A DNA stretch of 64,000 bases from positions 1 to 64,000 of the forward strand of contig CAZHFW010000015.1 in the NCBI GenBank assembly GCA_964531675.1, read 5' to 3'. Source of the stretch: CAZHFW01 sp964531675. Its GTDB lineage: Bacteria > Planctomycetota > Phycisphaerae > Phycisphaerales > UBA1924. Below, in pieces: positions 43,593 through 51,545 of this stretch. Within the stretch, counting starts at the first letter, position 1, and the number at the start of each line of letters is the position of its first letter. The translations under genes were made by a program, and so were the position numbers. The notes beneath the pieces were generated by a model. It was not told the DNA's origin, searched no databases, and saw nothing but the letters and a program-made list of their open reading frames with translations.

Positions 43593-43632
43593 TCATGCCT
43601 GTGCTGCGGTGGATGAACGCGAGCGCGGGTGC

Positions 43633-44973
43633 TCAGGCGCTGGGCTGGCCGACGTGTTCGAAGAACATCGCGTAGCCGGCGCGCCAGATCGGCCAGACCA
43701 CTTCGCAGCGGAAGCCGACGAACTCGGAGGGGTCCCAGCGGATGTGATCGAAGAAGTAGCGGGTGAGCTCGGCGTGGCGCGGGTAGAGCTCGCTCCCCGC
43801 GTTGGTGAGGCCATTGCCGAGGAGCTGAAGTCGGGGCTGCGCGGGAAGGCGCGTGACCCAGCGTTCTTCGGGCGGCGCGCTGAGGCCCGGGTTCCAGAGC
43901 TGGGCTTCGATGCTCGGGCGGTACTGGCGCTCGATGCCTCGATGGAGGAAGACATCGAGGATGAGGCGGCGCGTGGGGCAGCTCACCAGCGACCACACCG
44001 CGTCGAGTGTGTGCTGGTTGGTTTCGGGGTCGATCATCGGCCCGTAGCCTCGGATCGCGGTGACGACGTCGAAGCTCTGCGTGCGTGAACCGGCGGCCGG
44101 ATCGACGACCTGCAAGAGTTTGCCGCGATCGCCGCGGGAGGTGACCATCGGGAGCGGATCGGACGTGAAGGGCTTGAGGATGGCCTCGGGTGTGCGGCCG
44201 CGGGGCGCCTGGTTGTTGAGAAGGCTCAAGCCGCCGGGCTGATCATCGGTCGCGAGCGTGTTGCCCGAAGAGAGGACCATGGGCATGCCGCCGGGGGAGA
44301 CCAGGCTTCCGATGAGCCCCTTGGCCATCGCGTGCTCGAGCACGCCCGGGCGCTCGGGGGATTCGCGGAAGGCGTAGACGCTCAGCGCGACATCGCACGC
44401 ACGGCCCGTCACCTGGGCTGCGGTCTCAAAGAGCCCGCGCCTGGAGTCGGCGGACGCGAAGGCTGCGTCGGAGTTCTGATTGGTCACGCCCGGCGCGCCG
44501 AGGCGCTCGACGAGCTTGGTGTGGCTTCCCGCCAGCGCCGCGATGAGTTGTTCGAACTGCTCAACCGCCGATTCGCCCGATTCGATATCGGCGGCTTGTA
44601 GCCCCGCGCGGCGCAGGCCTTCCAGGAACTGACGCAGTCCCTCGACACCCGGGAGCTTGGAGAGGATCGTGACCGAGCCGGGCGACTCGGCAGCGGCCGA
44701 GACCACGCGCTGACAGGTCACGCGGAGAACGCCCAGCTGCCTGGACATGCTGCTGGCGCCGCGGGCCGCCGGGGGAAGCAGACCGATGAGCCGTCCAAGC
44801 TCGGCGTGCAGGCGCAGGGCCACGCGTTCGGCCTCGGCGAGCTCCTGAGCCGAGAGCGGCGTGATCTGACGTGATCTGAGTACAGCCCCAGCGCCTGGCA
44901 TGACACGCACGATACCGTCCGGGCCGGTGCTCGTGGGGCGTCGAATCGGGGAATATCCAAACCTTTCTGGCAT
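43633..44973 (-). CDS. Conserved-looking hypothetical protein, 446 residues
   Basis: A protein I cannot assign. The N-terminal ~80 residues are helical and charged; residues 130-400 look globular. There are several conserved-looking blocks: FYAFRESPERPGVLEHAMAKGLIGS-like, FDVVTAIRGYGPMIDPETNQ, LDAVWSLVSCPTRRLILDVFLHRGIERQYRPS and YFFDHIRWDPSEFVGFRCEVVWPIWRAGYAMFFEH near the end. No signal or membrane segment is visible. The start is ATG 44973; ATG 44901 (MPGAGAVLRSR) is also possible. It is divergent from the 45171 gene. Confidence 0.6.
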   Translation of the reverse strand: MPERFGYSPIRRPTSTGPDGIVRVMPGAGAVLRSRQITPLSAQELAEAERVALRLHAELGRLIGLLPPAARGASSMSRQLGVLRVTCQRVVSAAAESPGSVTILSKLPGVEGLRQFLEGLRRAGLQAADIESGESAVEQFEQLIAALAGSHTKLVERLGAPGVTNQNSDAAFASADSRRGLFETAAQVTGRACDVALSVYAFRESPERPGVLEHAMAKGLIGSLVSPGGMPMVLSSGNTLATDDQPGGLSLLNNQAPRGRTPEAILKPFTSDPLPMVTSRGDRGKLLQVVDPAAGSRTQSFDVVTAIRGYGPMIDPETNQHTLDAVWSLVSCPTRRLILDVFLHRGIERQYRPSIEAQLWNPGLSAPPEERWVTRLPAQPRLQLLGNGLTNAGSELYPRHAELTRYFFDHIRWDPSEFVGFRCEVVWPIWRAGYAMFFEHVGQPSA

Positions 44974-45077
44974 GGATTCTGATTCTTTATTATCGGACGC
45001 ACTGCGGAAATGCAGGATTTCCTGGGGGAGGGTGACGGAAATCCGAGGATTCAACATCCGAAGAAAGGGGAAAGCTC

Positions 45078-45105
45078 TTGATTTCAGAACTGTACTGAGT
45101 ACATT
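45078..45105 (+). promoter_or_regulatory. Candidate promoter with perfect palindrome over the -10 (45171 gene)
   Basis: TTGATT (45078-45083) and TACATT (45100-45105) with a 16-bp spacer. The perfect 6-1-6 palindrome TGTACTGAGTACA (45091-45103) overlaps the -10, a typical repressor position. No regulator is known for it. Confidence 0.45.
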
Positions 45106-45170
45106 CTGGAAATCAAGCCCTGCGTTGGTGGTCGGGCTTCCTCGAACGGACACGAATCGGAAGGACTGCG

Positions 45171-46394
45171 ATGAACGCGAAGATCTTGGCTCTGGTGGCG
45201 GCGGCGTGTGCAGCGGACGTGGCGATGGCCACCGATCCCTATCGCGCGATCAGCCTGGGAACCCTTGAAGGCGGCACGGGCTCGGTCGCCTGGGGCATCA
45301 ACAACCGCAAGCAGGTGGTCGGGCAAGCCGACGACGCGCTGGGCAACGGCCGGGCGTTCGTCTGGGAGAACGGCCTGATGACCGAGCTCCCGATGCTCCC
45401 CAGCGGCGGGCCGGCTTGGGCGTATTCGATCAATGACTCGGGTGTGATCGTCGGCGAGTGCAAGGATGAGAACTCCGTGAGCCGTCCGGTCATGTGGCAG
45501 AAGGACAAGGACGGGAACTACCAGATCACCGACCTTGGCACGCTCGCCAAGGACGGCGCCGGCTTCGGCGTCGCGATGCGGATCAACAACGCGGGAGAGA
45601 TCGTGGGCTACGCGACCGCGGTCTCCCCCGGGCCTTACCACGCGTTCCTGATCACCGACGGGAACATGATCGATCTGGGCACCCTCGATTACACGGGCAA
45701 CTTCGCGTACTCGCAGGGCCTGGGCATCAACGAAATGGGCCACACCTCGGGCTTTGCCTACCGCACCTTCGGCGGGCCCGAGCACGGCTTCTTCTCCGGC
45801 GATCGCGGCCAGGTCGACATCACCCCGACCGACCGCTATGGCCTGGCCCAGTGGCACTCCCTCAATGACGCCGACGTCATGACGGGCTGGGTTGGCGGCT
45901 CGACGACCGGCGGCGCGTTCCGTGCGGCGATCTACTCGCCCGACAACGGCATCGAACTGCTCCCCTTGATTGCCGATGCCACCGATGGCTACGCCTACGA
46001 CATCAACGAGTCCGGCCGTGTGGTCGGCGAGATGTTCTTCCCCGACACCATCTCCACCTTCTGGAGCTTCACGTACCACAACGGCGTGAGCACCGACATG
46101 TCGGGCATGGCGCCCGAGGTCGGCTACCTCAGCACGCTCCGTGCGGTGAACAACTCGGGCGATATGGTCGGCACAGCGGACGCGCCGGGTGGGCCCATGG
46201 CTGTCCTGCTCCGGCCGGCCTGCGCCGCCGACCTGAATGACGACGGCGTCATCGACCTCTCGGACTTCTTCGCCTTCTTCAACGCCTTTGACACCTCCGA
46301 TCCCGCGGCGGACGTGGATGACGCGTACGGCGTGGACCTGGGTGACTTCTTCGCCTTCTTCAACGCCTTCGACTCCAACTGCGGCGCGGTGTGA
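45171..46394 (+). CDS. HAF-repeat protein with GC-type dockerin, exported, second copy
   Basis: A 407-residue exported protein like 42302. The signal is residues 1-20. HAF-type repeats contain AWGINNRKQVVGQADD, AYSINDSGVIVGECKD, AMRINNAGEIVGYAT and YDINESGRVVGEM, which suggest a beta-propeller. The dockerin at the C terminus has DLNDDGVIDLSDFFAFFNAFD, then DVDDAYGVDLGDFFAFFNAFD, ending in SNCGAV. The protein differs from 42302 enough to be an old duplication. It starts ~100 bp after the promoter at 45078. Confidence 0.83.
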   Translation: MNAKILALVAAACAADVAMATDPYRAISLGTLEGGTGSVAWGINNRKQVVGQADDALGNGRAFVWENGLMTELPMLPSGGPAWAYSINDSGVIVGECKDENSVSRPVMWQKDKDGNYQITDLGTLAKDGAGFGVAMRINNAGEIVGYATAVSPGPYHAFLITDGNMIDLGTLDYTGNFAYSQGLGINEMGHTSGFAYRTFGGPEHGFFSGDRGQVDITPTDRYGLAQWHSLNDADVMTGWVGGSTTGGAFRAAIYSPDNGIELLPLIADATDGYAYDINESGRVVGEMFFPDTISTFWSFTYHNGVSTDMSGMAPEVGYLSTLRAVNNSGDMVGTADAPGGPMAVLLRPACAADLNDDGVIDLSDFFAFFNAFDTSDPAADVDDAYGVDLGDFFAFFNAFDSNCGAV

Positions 46395-46443
46395 GTCGTG
46401 CGTGGCGCTTGCTCGCCACGCCGGTCATGCCGGGCACGCCGGT

Positions 46444-46532
46444 CAGAGCCGTGCGGCGCAAGCCGCCGGATCCTGATCGAAAGGTTGTGAGGTTCTGGGC
46501 CGCGTGCCGGCAGCTTGCGCTGCTCGGCTCTG
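46444..46532. repeat. Paired-hairpin element, family 3, copy 1 (89 bp)
   Basis: Ends are CAGAGCCG (46444-46451) and its complement CGGCTCTG (46525-46532). The left hairpin is GCGGC-GCAA-GCCGC (46453-46466) and the right hairpin GCAGC-TTGC-GCTGC (46510-46523). It lies in the 340-bp gap after the 45171 gene, which has another hairpin at 46408 (GTGGCG with CGCCAC) and the terminators below. Confidence 0.82.
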
Positions 46533-46622
46533 ACGGGGCCGGACCTTGATCGAGCACCCCATCGGGCTCGTCCGTCGGAGGGTTTACCCCAACCTCCGGC
46601 GGGCGGGTCCGCCTCTTCCGAC

Positions 46623-46654
46623 GCTCACGGGACACCGTGGGCGTTGTTGTTTTT
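46623..46654 (+). terminator. Candidate terminator facing plus-strand transcripts
   Basis: Stem GCTCACGG with CCGTGGGC (one T-G wobble) and a GACA loop, then a T-rich run (GTTGTTGTTTTT). It is 229 bp past the stop at 46394, so it would end a long 3' UTR that includes the family 3 element. Confidence 0.6.
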
Positions 46655-46673
46655 GAGAGCGCACCGGCCAACG

Positions 46674-46705
46674 AAAACGCCCGCAGCATGTGCGTGCGGC
46701 GGGCG
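46674..46705 (-). terminator. Candidate terminator of the minus-strand PEP-CTERM gene
   Basis: Stem CGCCCGC with GCGGGCG (46678-46684 and 46699-46705), 14-nt loop; on the minus strand it is followed by TTTT. It is 30 bp past the stop of the gene at 46735. Confidence 0.6.
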
Positions 46706-46734
46706 GTGTGGGCGTGTGGAATGAAACGAGCGGA

Positions 46735-47484
46735 TCAGTCGCGACGCCGGCGTGCAAATCCGGCCAGCGTGAAGGCTGCCAGCGCGCCGGCACCGGGCGC
46801 GGGGACGACTTGGAGATTGAATGAGAAGCTCCCGACGCCCGACCAGCCGCCGGTGGGCGGGCGCTCGCCGACGCCGAACTGGGTGGCCTCGCCGAGGATT
46901 TCGTAGATGCCCGCGGGAAGGGTGGTCTCAAGGTGGATGGGCGCGCCGATTTCCCAGTTTGGGCCGTTGATGTAGCCGGTCTCGACTTCGCCCAGGACCG
47001 CGTTGGTGGAGAGGTTCTTGAAGCGCATCGTGACGGGCTTTGCGGGGCCGGTCCAGAACGCGAAGGTGGCGGTGTTGATGGCGCCGTCGAAGACGATCTG
47101 GGTGGGGGAGGCCAGGGAGAAGACGATCTTCACGCGTGAGAGGGCGCGAGCGTCGCGCGAGTCGGTGACGAGGCGCTGTGTGGCGTAGGCGGAGACCGCT
47201 CCCTGGCCTGAGATGGAGGTGGGGGAGATGGAAGAGGACTGGCTGCCGGTGGCGCCGGCGGAGGAGTTGAAGGCGGTCACGCTGCCGGTGTCCGACCAGG
47301 AGTTGAAATCGGGCGCGCTGGAAAAGAAAACGGGCTGGTCCTGGAAGCCGCTGGCGCTGGAGTAGTTGGCGCCCAGATCGATCCGGCGATCCTGGCCTGT
47401 GACGTTGAGTTGTGCGCCGGCAGCGTTTGCGAGAGCGAGCGGAAGCACGAGCACCGCGAGCGCGCGGTGAGAGCGGTCGGTCAT
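46735..47484 (-). CDS. PEP-CTERM-type exported protein
   Basis: A 249-residue exported protein. The signal is residues 1-24. The body is beta-rich and Ser/Gly-rich (SSASGFQDQPVFFSSAPDFNSWSDTGS, then VKIVFSLASPTQIVFDGAINTATFAF), with no named domain. The C-terminal tail VVPAPGAGALAAFTLAGFARRRRD fits PEP-CTERM: a Pro motif, a hydrophobic helix and a basic end. It would be processed by an exosortase not seen here. Along with 31357 it is one of two such proteins in the window. Confidence 0.85.
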   Translation of the reverse strand: MTDRSHRALAVLVLPLALANAAGAQLNVTGQDRRIDLGANYSSASGFQDQPVFFSSAPDFNSWSDTGSVTAFNSSAGATGSQSSSISPTSISGQGAVSAYATQRLVTDSRDARALSRVKIVFSLASPTQIVFDGAINTATFAFWTGPAKPVTMRFKNLSTNAVLGEVETGYINGPNWEIGAPIHLETTLPAGIYEILGEATQFGVGERPPTGGWSGVGSFSFNLQVVPAPGAGALAAFTLAGFARRRRD

Positions 47485-47807
47485 GGGCCATTCTCCTGAG
47501 GTCCCGCGAGTACTTCTATGACTGAATCACAGATCCAGCCCAAAGCAAGCAAATCCCGGGGATGGGTTGCTGAAGTTCGACCACGGCGGTGGGAGTCAGG
47601 CAGTTGGCCGGGTCGTGGCAGCGCCGATGCGCGCGGCGGTGGGCGTGGACGGCGCAGATCTGTTGCAAGCTGCCGTGTTTGCGTTGCGCTGGATGCGTTG
47701 CTCCGTGAGGGTCAACCCTCTCCGAGTAGAATCGATCTGGCGACCGCGACGCTCCGCGGTTCCTTGCCGCTGCGGGGCAGCTTTGTTTGTCAAGGCGACG
47801 AGATTGC
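47485..47807. other. 323-bp intergenic region between divergent genes
   Basis: It holds promoters for the PEP-CTERM gene and for the small membrane gene. The best plus-strand sign is TAGAAT (47726-47731), a good -10, without a matching -35 at the right distance. A 12-bp palindrome AGGGTCAACCCT (47708-47719) lies just before it and could be an operator. No other structure is seen. Confidence 0.35.
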
Positions 47808-48134
47808 ATGCGATCCAAGGCTGTCACACTCGGGATTGCGATTGGCGTGTCGCTCGGCATCGGTGCGGCAGGTGTCGCGGCGATGATGGGTGCGGATCGT
47901 GACCTGACGGCTTTCCTGTTGGCAGCGGCGGTCGTCCTGCCCGCGGTGGTGATTTCGGGATGGTCATTGGTGGCGCACGCCTTGACGCTGTCCTTCACGC
48001 GTGCCAAGGTGTCGGACGAAGAAGCGGCCAAGCAGGTGCGGCGGGCGTTGCGGTTTCTGCTGGTCGGGGGCTTTGGCGTCGCGGTGCTCTTGGTGGTGGG
48101 AGCGATGACGGTCTGGGCGGATGCGCCCGGATAG
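47808..48134 (+). CDS. Small membrane protein, two or three TM segments
   Basis: A 108-residue predicted inner-membrane protein. Hydrophobic segments lie at residues ~5-27 (VTLGIAIGVSLGIGAAGVAAMM), ~35-58 (AFLLAAAVVLPAVVISGWSLVAHAL) and ~83-104 (FLLVGGFGVAVLLVVGAMTVW). A basic cytoplasmic-looking loop (SFTRAKVSDEEAAKQVRRALR) separates the last two. The family is not recognised. It starts with ATG 47808, preceded by a weak purine-rich ribosome site. The reading frame fits GC-skewed third positions. The next gene is opposite on the minus strand. Confidence 0.55.
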   Translation: MRSKAVTLGIAIGVSLGIGAAGVAAMMGADRDLTAFLLAAAVVLPAVVISGWSLVAHALTLSFTRAKVSDEEAAKQVRRALRFLLVGGFGVAVLLVVGAMTVWADAPG

Positions 48135-48197
48135 TGCGAGGGGAGGCGTTGCGGGACGCGGGGAGGATGACGTGATCCGCGTCGGTGTGCGCGTACG

Positions 48198-48223
48198 CCG
48201 TCAGCTTGCGCTGCTCGGCTCTG
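48198..48223. repeat. Family 3 half-element
   Basis: A 22-bp stretch identical to the right half of the element at 46444: hairpin CAGC-TTGC-GCTG followed by CGGCTCTG. No left half (CAGAGCCG) is found upstream, so it may be a degenerate or truncated copy. It lies between the small membrane gene and the HU-type gene. Confidence 0.7.
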
Positions 48224-48380
48224 TCGGGATGATCCTTGGGCTCCGCGCGGCAGTCGGGCGGCTCTCGCAACGACGGCCGATGCCCATGCCGGCTGCAATG
48301 GAACAGGATCGGCGGGCTGGCCGGTCGCGATCTGGACTGAAGCTCGAAGTGTGCGATGGGAGTCGGGTAGCGAGCGGCGA

Positions 48381-48722
48381 CTATTCCTCGTCGTCTTCGC
48401 GCGGGCCGGCCTGGATCTTGGCGAGCACGTCGGCGTTCTTGCCGTCGAGGCTTTCGCGCATCAGGCGGCCGACCTTGAACTTGACGGTGCGCTTGGCGGG
48501 CACTTCGACGCGTTCGAGGGTCTTGGGGTTCTGGGCGACGCGGGGGGCGCGCTGCTTGATCTCAAAGACGCCAAAGTCGCGGAACTCGAGGCGGTTGCCG
48601 CGCTGCAGCTCGACGATGACCAGATCCAGGAACTCCTGGACGGCCTTCTTGACGATGACGCGCTTGAGCTTGGTGCGCTCGGAGATGCGGTCGATGAGGT
48701 CTTTTTTGGTGATCGTGGCCAT
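48381..48722 (-). CDS. HU/IHF family DNA-binding protein
   Basis: A 113-residue histone-like protein that bends and packages DNA. The N-terminal dimer helix ITKKDLIDRISERTKLKRVIVKKAVQEFLDLVI leads to the beta arm with the family's FRDFGVFEIKQRAPRVAQNPKT, the Pro at the intercalation site. The C terminus is longer than in HU (~20 residues, acidic GPREDDEE). The ATG at 48722 is the first Met before the helix. It is upstream of no obvious operon partner. HU and IHF cannot be told apart. Confidence 0.93.
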   Translation of the reverse strand: MATITKKDLIDRISERTKLKRVIVKKAVQEFLDLVIVELQRGNRLEFRDFGVFEIKQRAPRVAQNPKTLERVEVPAKRTVKFKVGRLMRESLDGKNADVLAKIQAGPREDDEE

Positions 48723-49004
48723 GCGTTGCCCCGAAGGCCCGTCGTCACAGGATCGCCGATGTTTCCCAGAGCCGGGGCTTGGCAGGGACGTTGGAAACGC
48801 CCTGTTGTTTACCTCGGCCAGCGGGAAGGACTCCTCCACGAACTCCGAATCGGCGTGCGTTTGGCGAGGGAGAACCCCGCCAGCCGCAGGGGTGAGTATC
48901 CGCGTTCCGACGCTCCGGGTCAACGCGCCAAGTCCAGTCAGGGGCGGGATTTCTGATTCCACCGGGGATCAAGAAAACCGCACTGGCGGGTTGACAAAGG
49001 GAGG

Positions 49005-49859
49005 TTAGAAGCGCAGCTCGACCCCGCCGTAGAGGCCGGCGACCCCGCCGTCCCACTCAAACTCGCCGGCGCCGCTGCCGTCGGAGAGGTCAATGAACAT
49101 ATTGCGGTAGCCAATCTGCACGCCGAGCCAGTTCACGGGGCGGTAGGCAAAGCCCACGATGATGTCCCAGGAGAAGGTCTGCGTGTCCCCACCCGGGAGA
49201 TAGCCGAAGGTGGTCTCCAGGTCGATGGTGAAGTGCTCGGTGAGGGTGGCTTCGGCCTTGAGGCCCAGGACGGGCTCGATGAAGAAGTTGTCGTAGGAGT
49301 CGGTGTTGGCGCCGACCTTCTCGAAGGAGAAGTCGACGTCGTACATGCGGGCGCCGCCGACCAGATCGAGGCCGAAGAGCAGGTCGGCGTCGTTGTTCAC
49401 GCGGTGTTCCTTCACCAGGGCGTAGGCCGCGGTGATCTGGCCGGTGAAGAAGTCGAGCTTGGAGTCGAGCACGTCGCCCGAGACGAAGGTGATGTCGCCG
49501 AGCTGGCCCGACTGTTCCATCGTGGACTTGCGGGAATCCTCGGAGTAATACGAGGCGGAGAGGGAGAAGCGCCAGCGGTCGCTGGTGCGAAGGTGGAACT
49601 CGCCGGCGGGGCTGACGCGGGGCGAATCCATGTTGAGATCGCCGAGCTCGACCTTGTTGCCCTTGACGGTGTCGGAGGGCATGCGGACCTTGCCCGCGGG
49701 GGCGACGTACCAGACCGAGGGCTCGAACTGGATGGTCCAGGAGGGCGCCACGGGCTTGAGGTCGGGGGCCGCCTCGGCCGCGGGGGGCTGGCTTTGCGCC
49801 AAGGCGGTGCTGGCCAGGCCGGCGGCGAGGATCAGGACGAGCGGGCAGCGGGTGTTCAC
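49005..49859 (-). CDS. Outer-membrane beta-barrel-like protein, exported
   Basis: A 284-residue protein with a signal (residues 1-22), a short Ala/Pro-rich spacer and a beta-rich body with alternating hydrophobic residues (WRFSLSASYYSED, DIIVGFAYRPVNWLGVQIGYRNMF). It ends in an aromatic residue (GGVELRF), the signature of outer-membrane barrels recognised by the BAM machine. It could have 8-12 strands. There is no named family and no ligand clue. It is followed by a weak hairpin. It is divergent from the ArfB-like gene at 49956. Confidence 0.7.
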   Translation of the reverse strand: MNTRCPLVLILAAGLASTALAQSQPPAAEAAPDLKPVAPSWTIQFEPSVWYVAPAGKVRMPSDTVKGNKVELGDLNMDSPRVSPAGEFHLRTSDRWRFSLSASYYSEDSRKSTMEQSGQLGDITFVSGDVLDSKLDFFTGQITAAYALVKEHRVNNDADLLFGLDLVGGARMYDVDFSFEKVGANTDSYDNFFIEPVLGLKAEATLTEHFTIDLETTFGYLPGGDTQTFSWDIIVGFAYRPVNWLGVQIGYRNMFIDLSDGSGAGEFEWDGGVAGLYGGVELRF

Positions 49860-49955
49860 AGCGGGACCTCACTCATTTGGGACAGGGAACCAGAGCGTAG
49901 CGTGCAGCGTCCGGGGCGGCGCGCCGGGCGGGCTCGGCGTGCGAACGATATCGGC

Positions 49956-50423
49956 ATGGATGCAAAGGGGCCAAATCCCGACGACGCGCCGGAATCGATG
50001 GCCGGGCGGATCAGGCTGGCGCCGGGCGTGGTGGTGCCCGAAGGAGTGCTGCGCTTCAGCTTCACGACCAGCTCGGGCCCGGGCGGTCAGAACGTGAACA
50101 AGCGCGCGACGTGCGCGGAGCTGCGGGTGCAGCTCATGGACATCCCGATCCATCCGCAGGCGCGGGAGAGGCTGGCGAGGCTCGCGAGCCACCGCGTGAC
50201 GGAGGCGGGCGAGCTCATCATCGAGTCGGATGTGCACCGCTCCCAGGGGCGCAACCGCGACGAGTGCGTCCAGAGGCTCTGCGATCTGGTGAAGCAGGCG
50301 ATCGTGAAGCCCAAGGTGCGCAAGGCGACCAAGCCCTCGGCGGGCTCCAAGCGGCGTCGCTTGGACGACAAGAAGAGGCGGGGCGACGTCAAGCGCGGGC
50401 GGGGCTCGCGGGGCGAGGATTGA
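49956..50423 (+). CDS. arfB: ArfB-like peptidyl-tRNA hydrolase (release-factor domain, GGQ)
   Basis: A 155-residue release-factor-like protein that can rescue stalled ribosomes by hydrolysing peptidyl-tRNA. The catalytic GGQ is at residues 43-45 in TTSSGPGGQNVNKRATCAELR, and the tail from ~115 is Lys/Arg-rich (KATKPSAGSKRRRLDDKKRRGD). It is thought to insert into the empty mRNA channel, as in ArfB (YaeJ). The short length (about 140 in E. coli) fits, with no codon-recognition domain. A 15-residue head precedes the core. The tsaB gene starts 2 bp after the stop, so the two are translationally close. Confidence 0.92.
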   Translation: MDAKGPNPDDAPESMAGRIRLAPGVVVPEGVLRFSFTTSSGPGGQNVNKRATCAELRVQLMDIPIHPQARERLARLASHRVTEAGELIIESDVHRSQGRNRDECVQRLCDLVKQAIVKPKVRKATKPSAGSKRRRLDDKKRRGDVKRGRGSRGED

Positions 50424-50424
50424 C

Positions 50425-51198
50425 GTGCTGACCCTCGCGATCGAGATCAGCAATCCCTCCTCGTGGAAGGCGGGTTGCGCGTGGAGTCCGGGCGTGGCGC
50501 TCGGACGCGTGCACCGGCGTCGGATGCCCGACGTGCCCGCGGGGCAACCAACAGGACAGCCTTCGGAGTTGGGGGGCCAGACAGAACTGGTCACGCCCGA
50601 GGTGCACATCGAACTGCTCGGCGTGGAGCCGATCGACGCGTCGCGCCGGCATGATGATGAAGTGATGCCCGCGATTGAGCGCATCTGCGCCGAGGCGGGT
50701 GTTCGGCCGGCGCAGCTCGAACGTGTCGCGGTGTCGTGCGGGCCAGGCGGGTTCACGGGGCTCCGCATCGCGGTCACGACCGCGAAGTTCATCGCGGAGG
50801 GAAGTGGGGCGGCGTGCGTGGGTGTGCCCTCGTCGCTGGTGGTCGCCCGGCGCGTGGTTGCTCCGGGTCTGGTCGCAATCGCTCTGGCGTCCAAGGGCGA
50901 CGCGGCGTATGTGACGGTGTATGAGGATGGGCGCGTGGTGCGCGAGGGTGAGACGATGGCTGTGGCGGGTCTTGAAGCCACCGGAGCGAGCACGCTGGTG
51001 GGGGATGGGTTCCTGCCCGAGGGGATGCGGGCGTGGGCGGAGCGTGCGGGCGTGCGGGTGGTGGCGCCTGTGTTTGATCCGGTGGCGTGCCTGGAGGCGA
51101 GCGCGCTGGTGGAGCCTGTGGAAGCAGCAAGGCTGACGCCGATCTACGCGCGCGAGCCCGAAGCGGTCACCAAGTGGCGGCAGTTGCACCCGCGGTAA
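50425..51198 (+). CDS. tsaB: tRNA threonylcarbamoyladenosine biosynthesis protein TsaB
   Basis: A 257-residue ASKHA-fold protein needed with TsaD and TsaE to put t6A on tRNA position 37. VSCGPGGFTGLRIAVTTAKFIAEG near residue 108 and the VGVPSSLVVARR segment are diagnostic. The start is a GTG; ATP-site residues (LAIEISN) follow right away. A Pro/Gly-rich insertion (residues ~38-60) is longer than in E. coli TsaB. It is linked to the ArfB-like gene. No tsaD or tsaE lies in the window. Confidence 0.9.
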   Translation: MLTLAIEISNPSSWKAGCAWSPGVALGRVHRRRMPDVPAGQPTGQPSELGGQTELVTPEVHIELLGVEPIDASRRHDDEVMPAIERICAEAGVRPAQLERVAVSCGPGGFTGLRIAVTTAKFIAEGSGAACVGVPSSLVVARRVVAPGLVAIALASKGDAAYVTVYEDGRVVREGETMAVAGLEATGASTLVGDGFLPEGMRAWAERAGVRVVAPVFDPVACLEASALVEPVEAARLTPIYAREPEAVTKWRQLHPR

Positions 51199-51217
51199 AG
51201 AGAAGGAAGAGGACGGG

Positions 51218-51308
51218 CAGAGCCGGGTCGCGCCAGCGACCGGGTTGGTGTTGATGCGCGCGGGGGATTCGAGGGACGGATGCCGGTCGCTTGCGCGATT
51301 CGGCTCTG
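51218..51308. repeat. Paired-hairpin element, family 3, copy 2 (91 bp)
   Basis: Ends are CAGAGCCG (51218-51225) and CGGCTCTG (51301-51308). The left hairpin is GGTCGC-GCCA-GCGACC (51226-51241), and the right is GGTCGC-TTGC-GCGATT with partial pairing. The middle differs from the 46444 copy. It takes up part of the 347-bp gap after tsaB. The rest of that gap (51309-51545) must hold the signalling-gene promoter, which I cannot locate. Confidence 0.8.
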
Positions 51309-51545
51309 ATGAAAGGATGGATAACGCCGCGTGGGACGCCCGGTTTGCGGGGCGTTGAAGGTTGCAGAGGTGTTCCAGGCGGAAGGAACCGGCAGCGGGG
51401 GGCCAACGCATGTGAAGTTGGCGAATCTGGGGGTCGATAGACGGCTGTGCGGCCCGGGAAGGATGGGCAACTGTTGCTTATCCGGACGCGGGCCCCGGTC
51501 GCTGTCGTCATGGCGTCGACGGCGAGTTGGGTGAGGGGACTCCCG

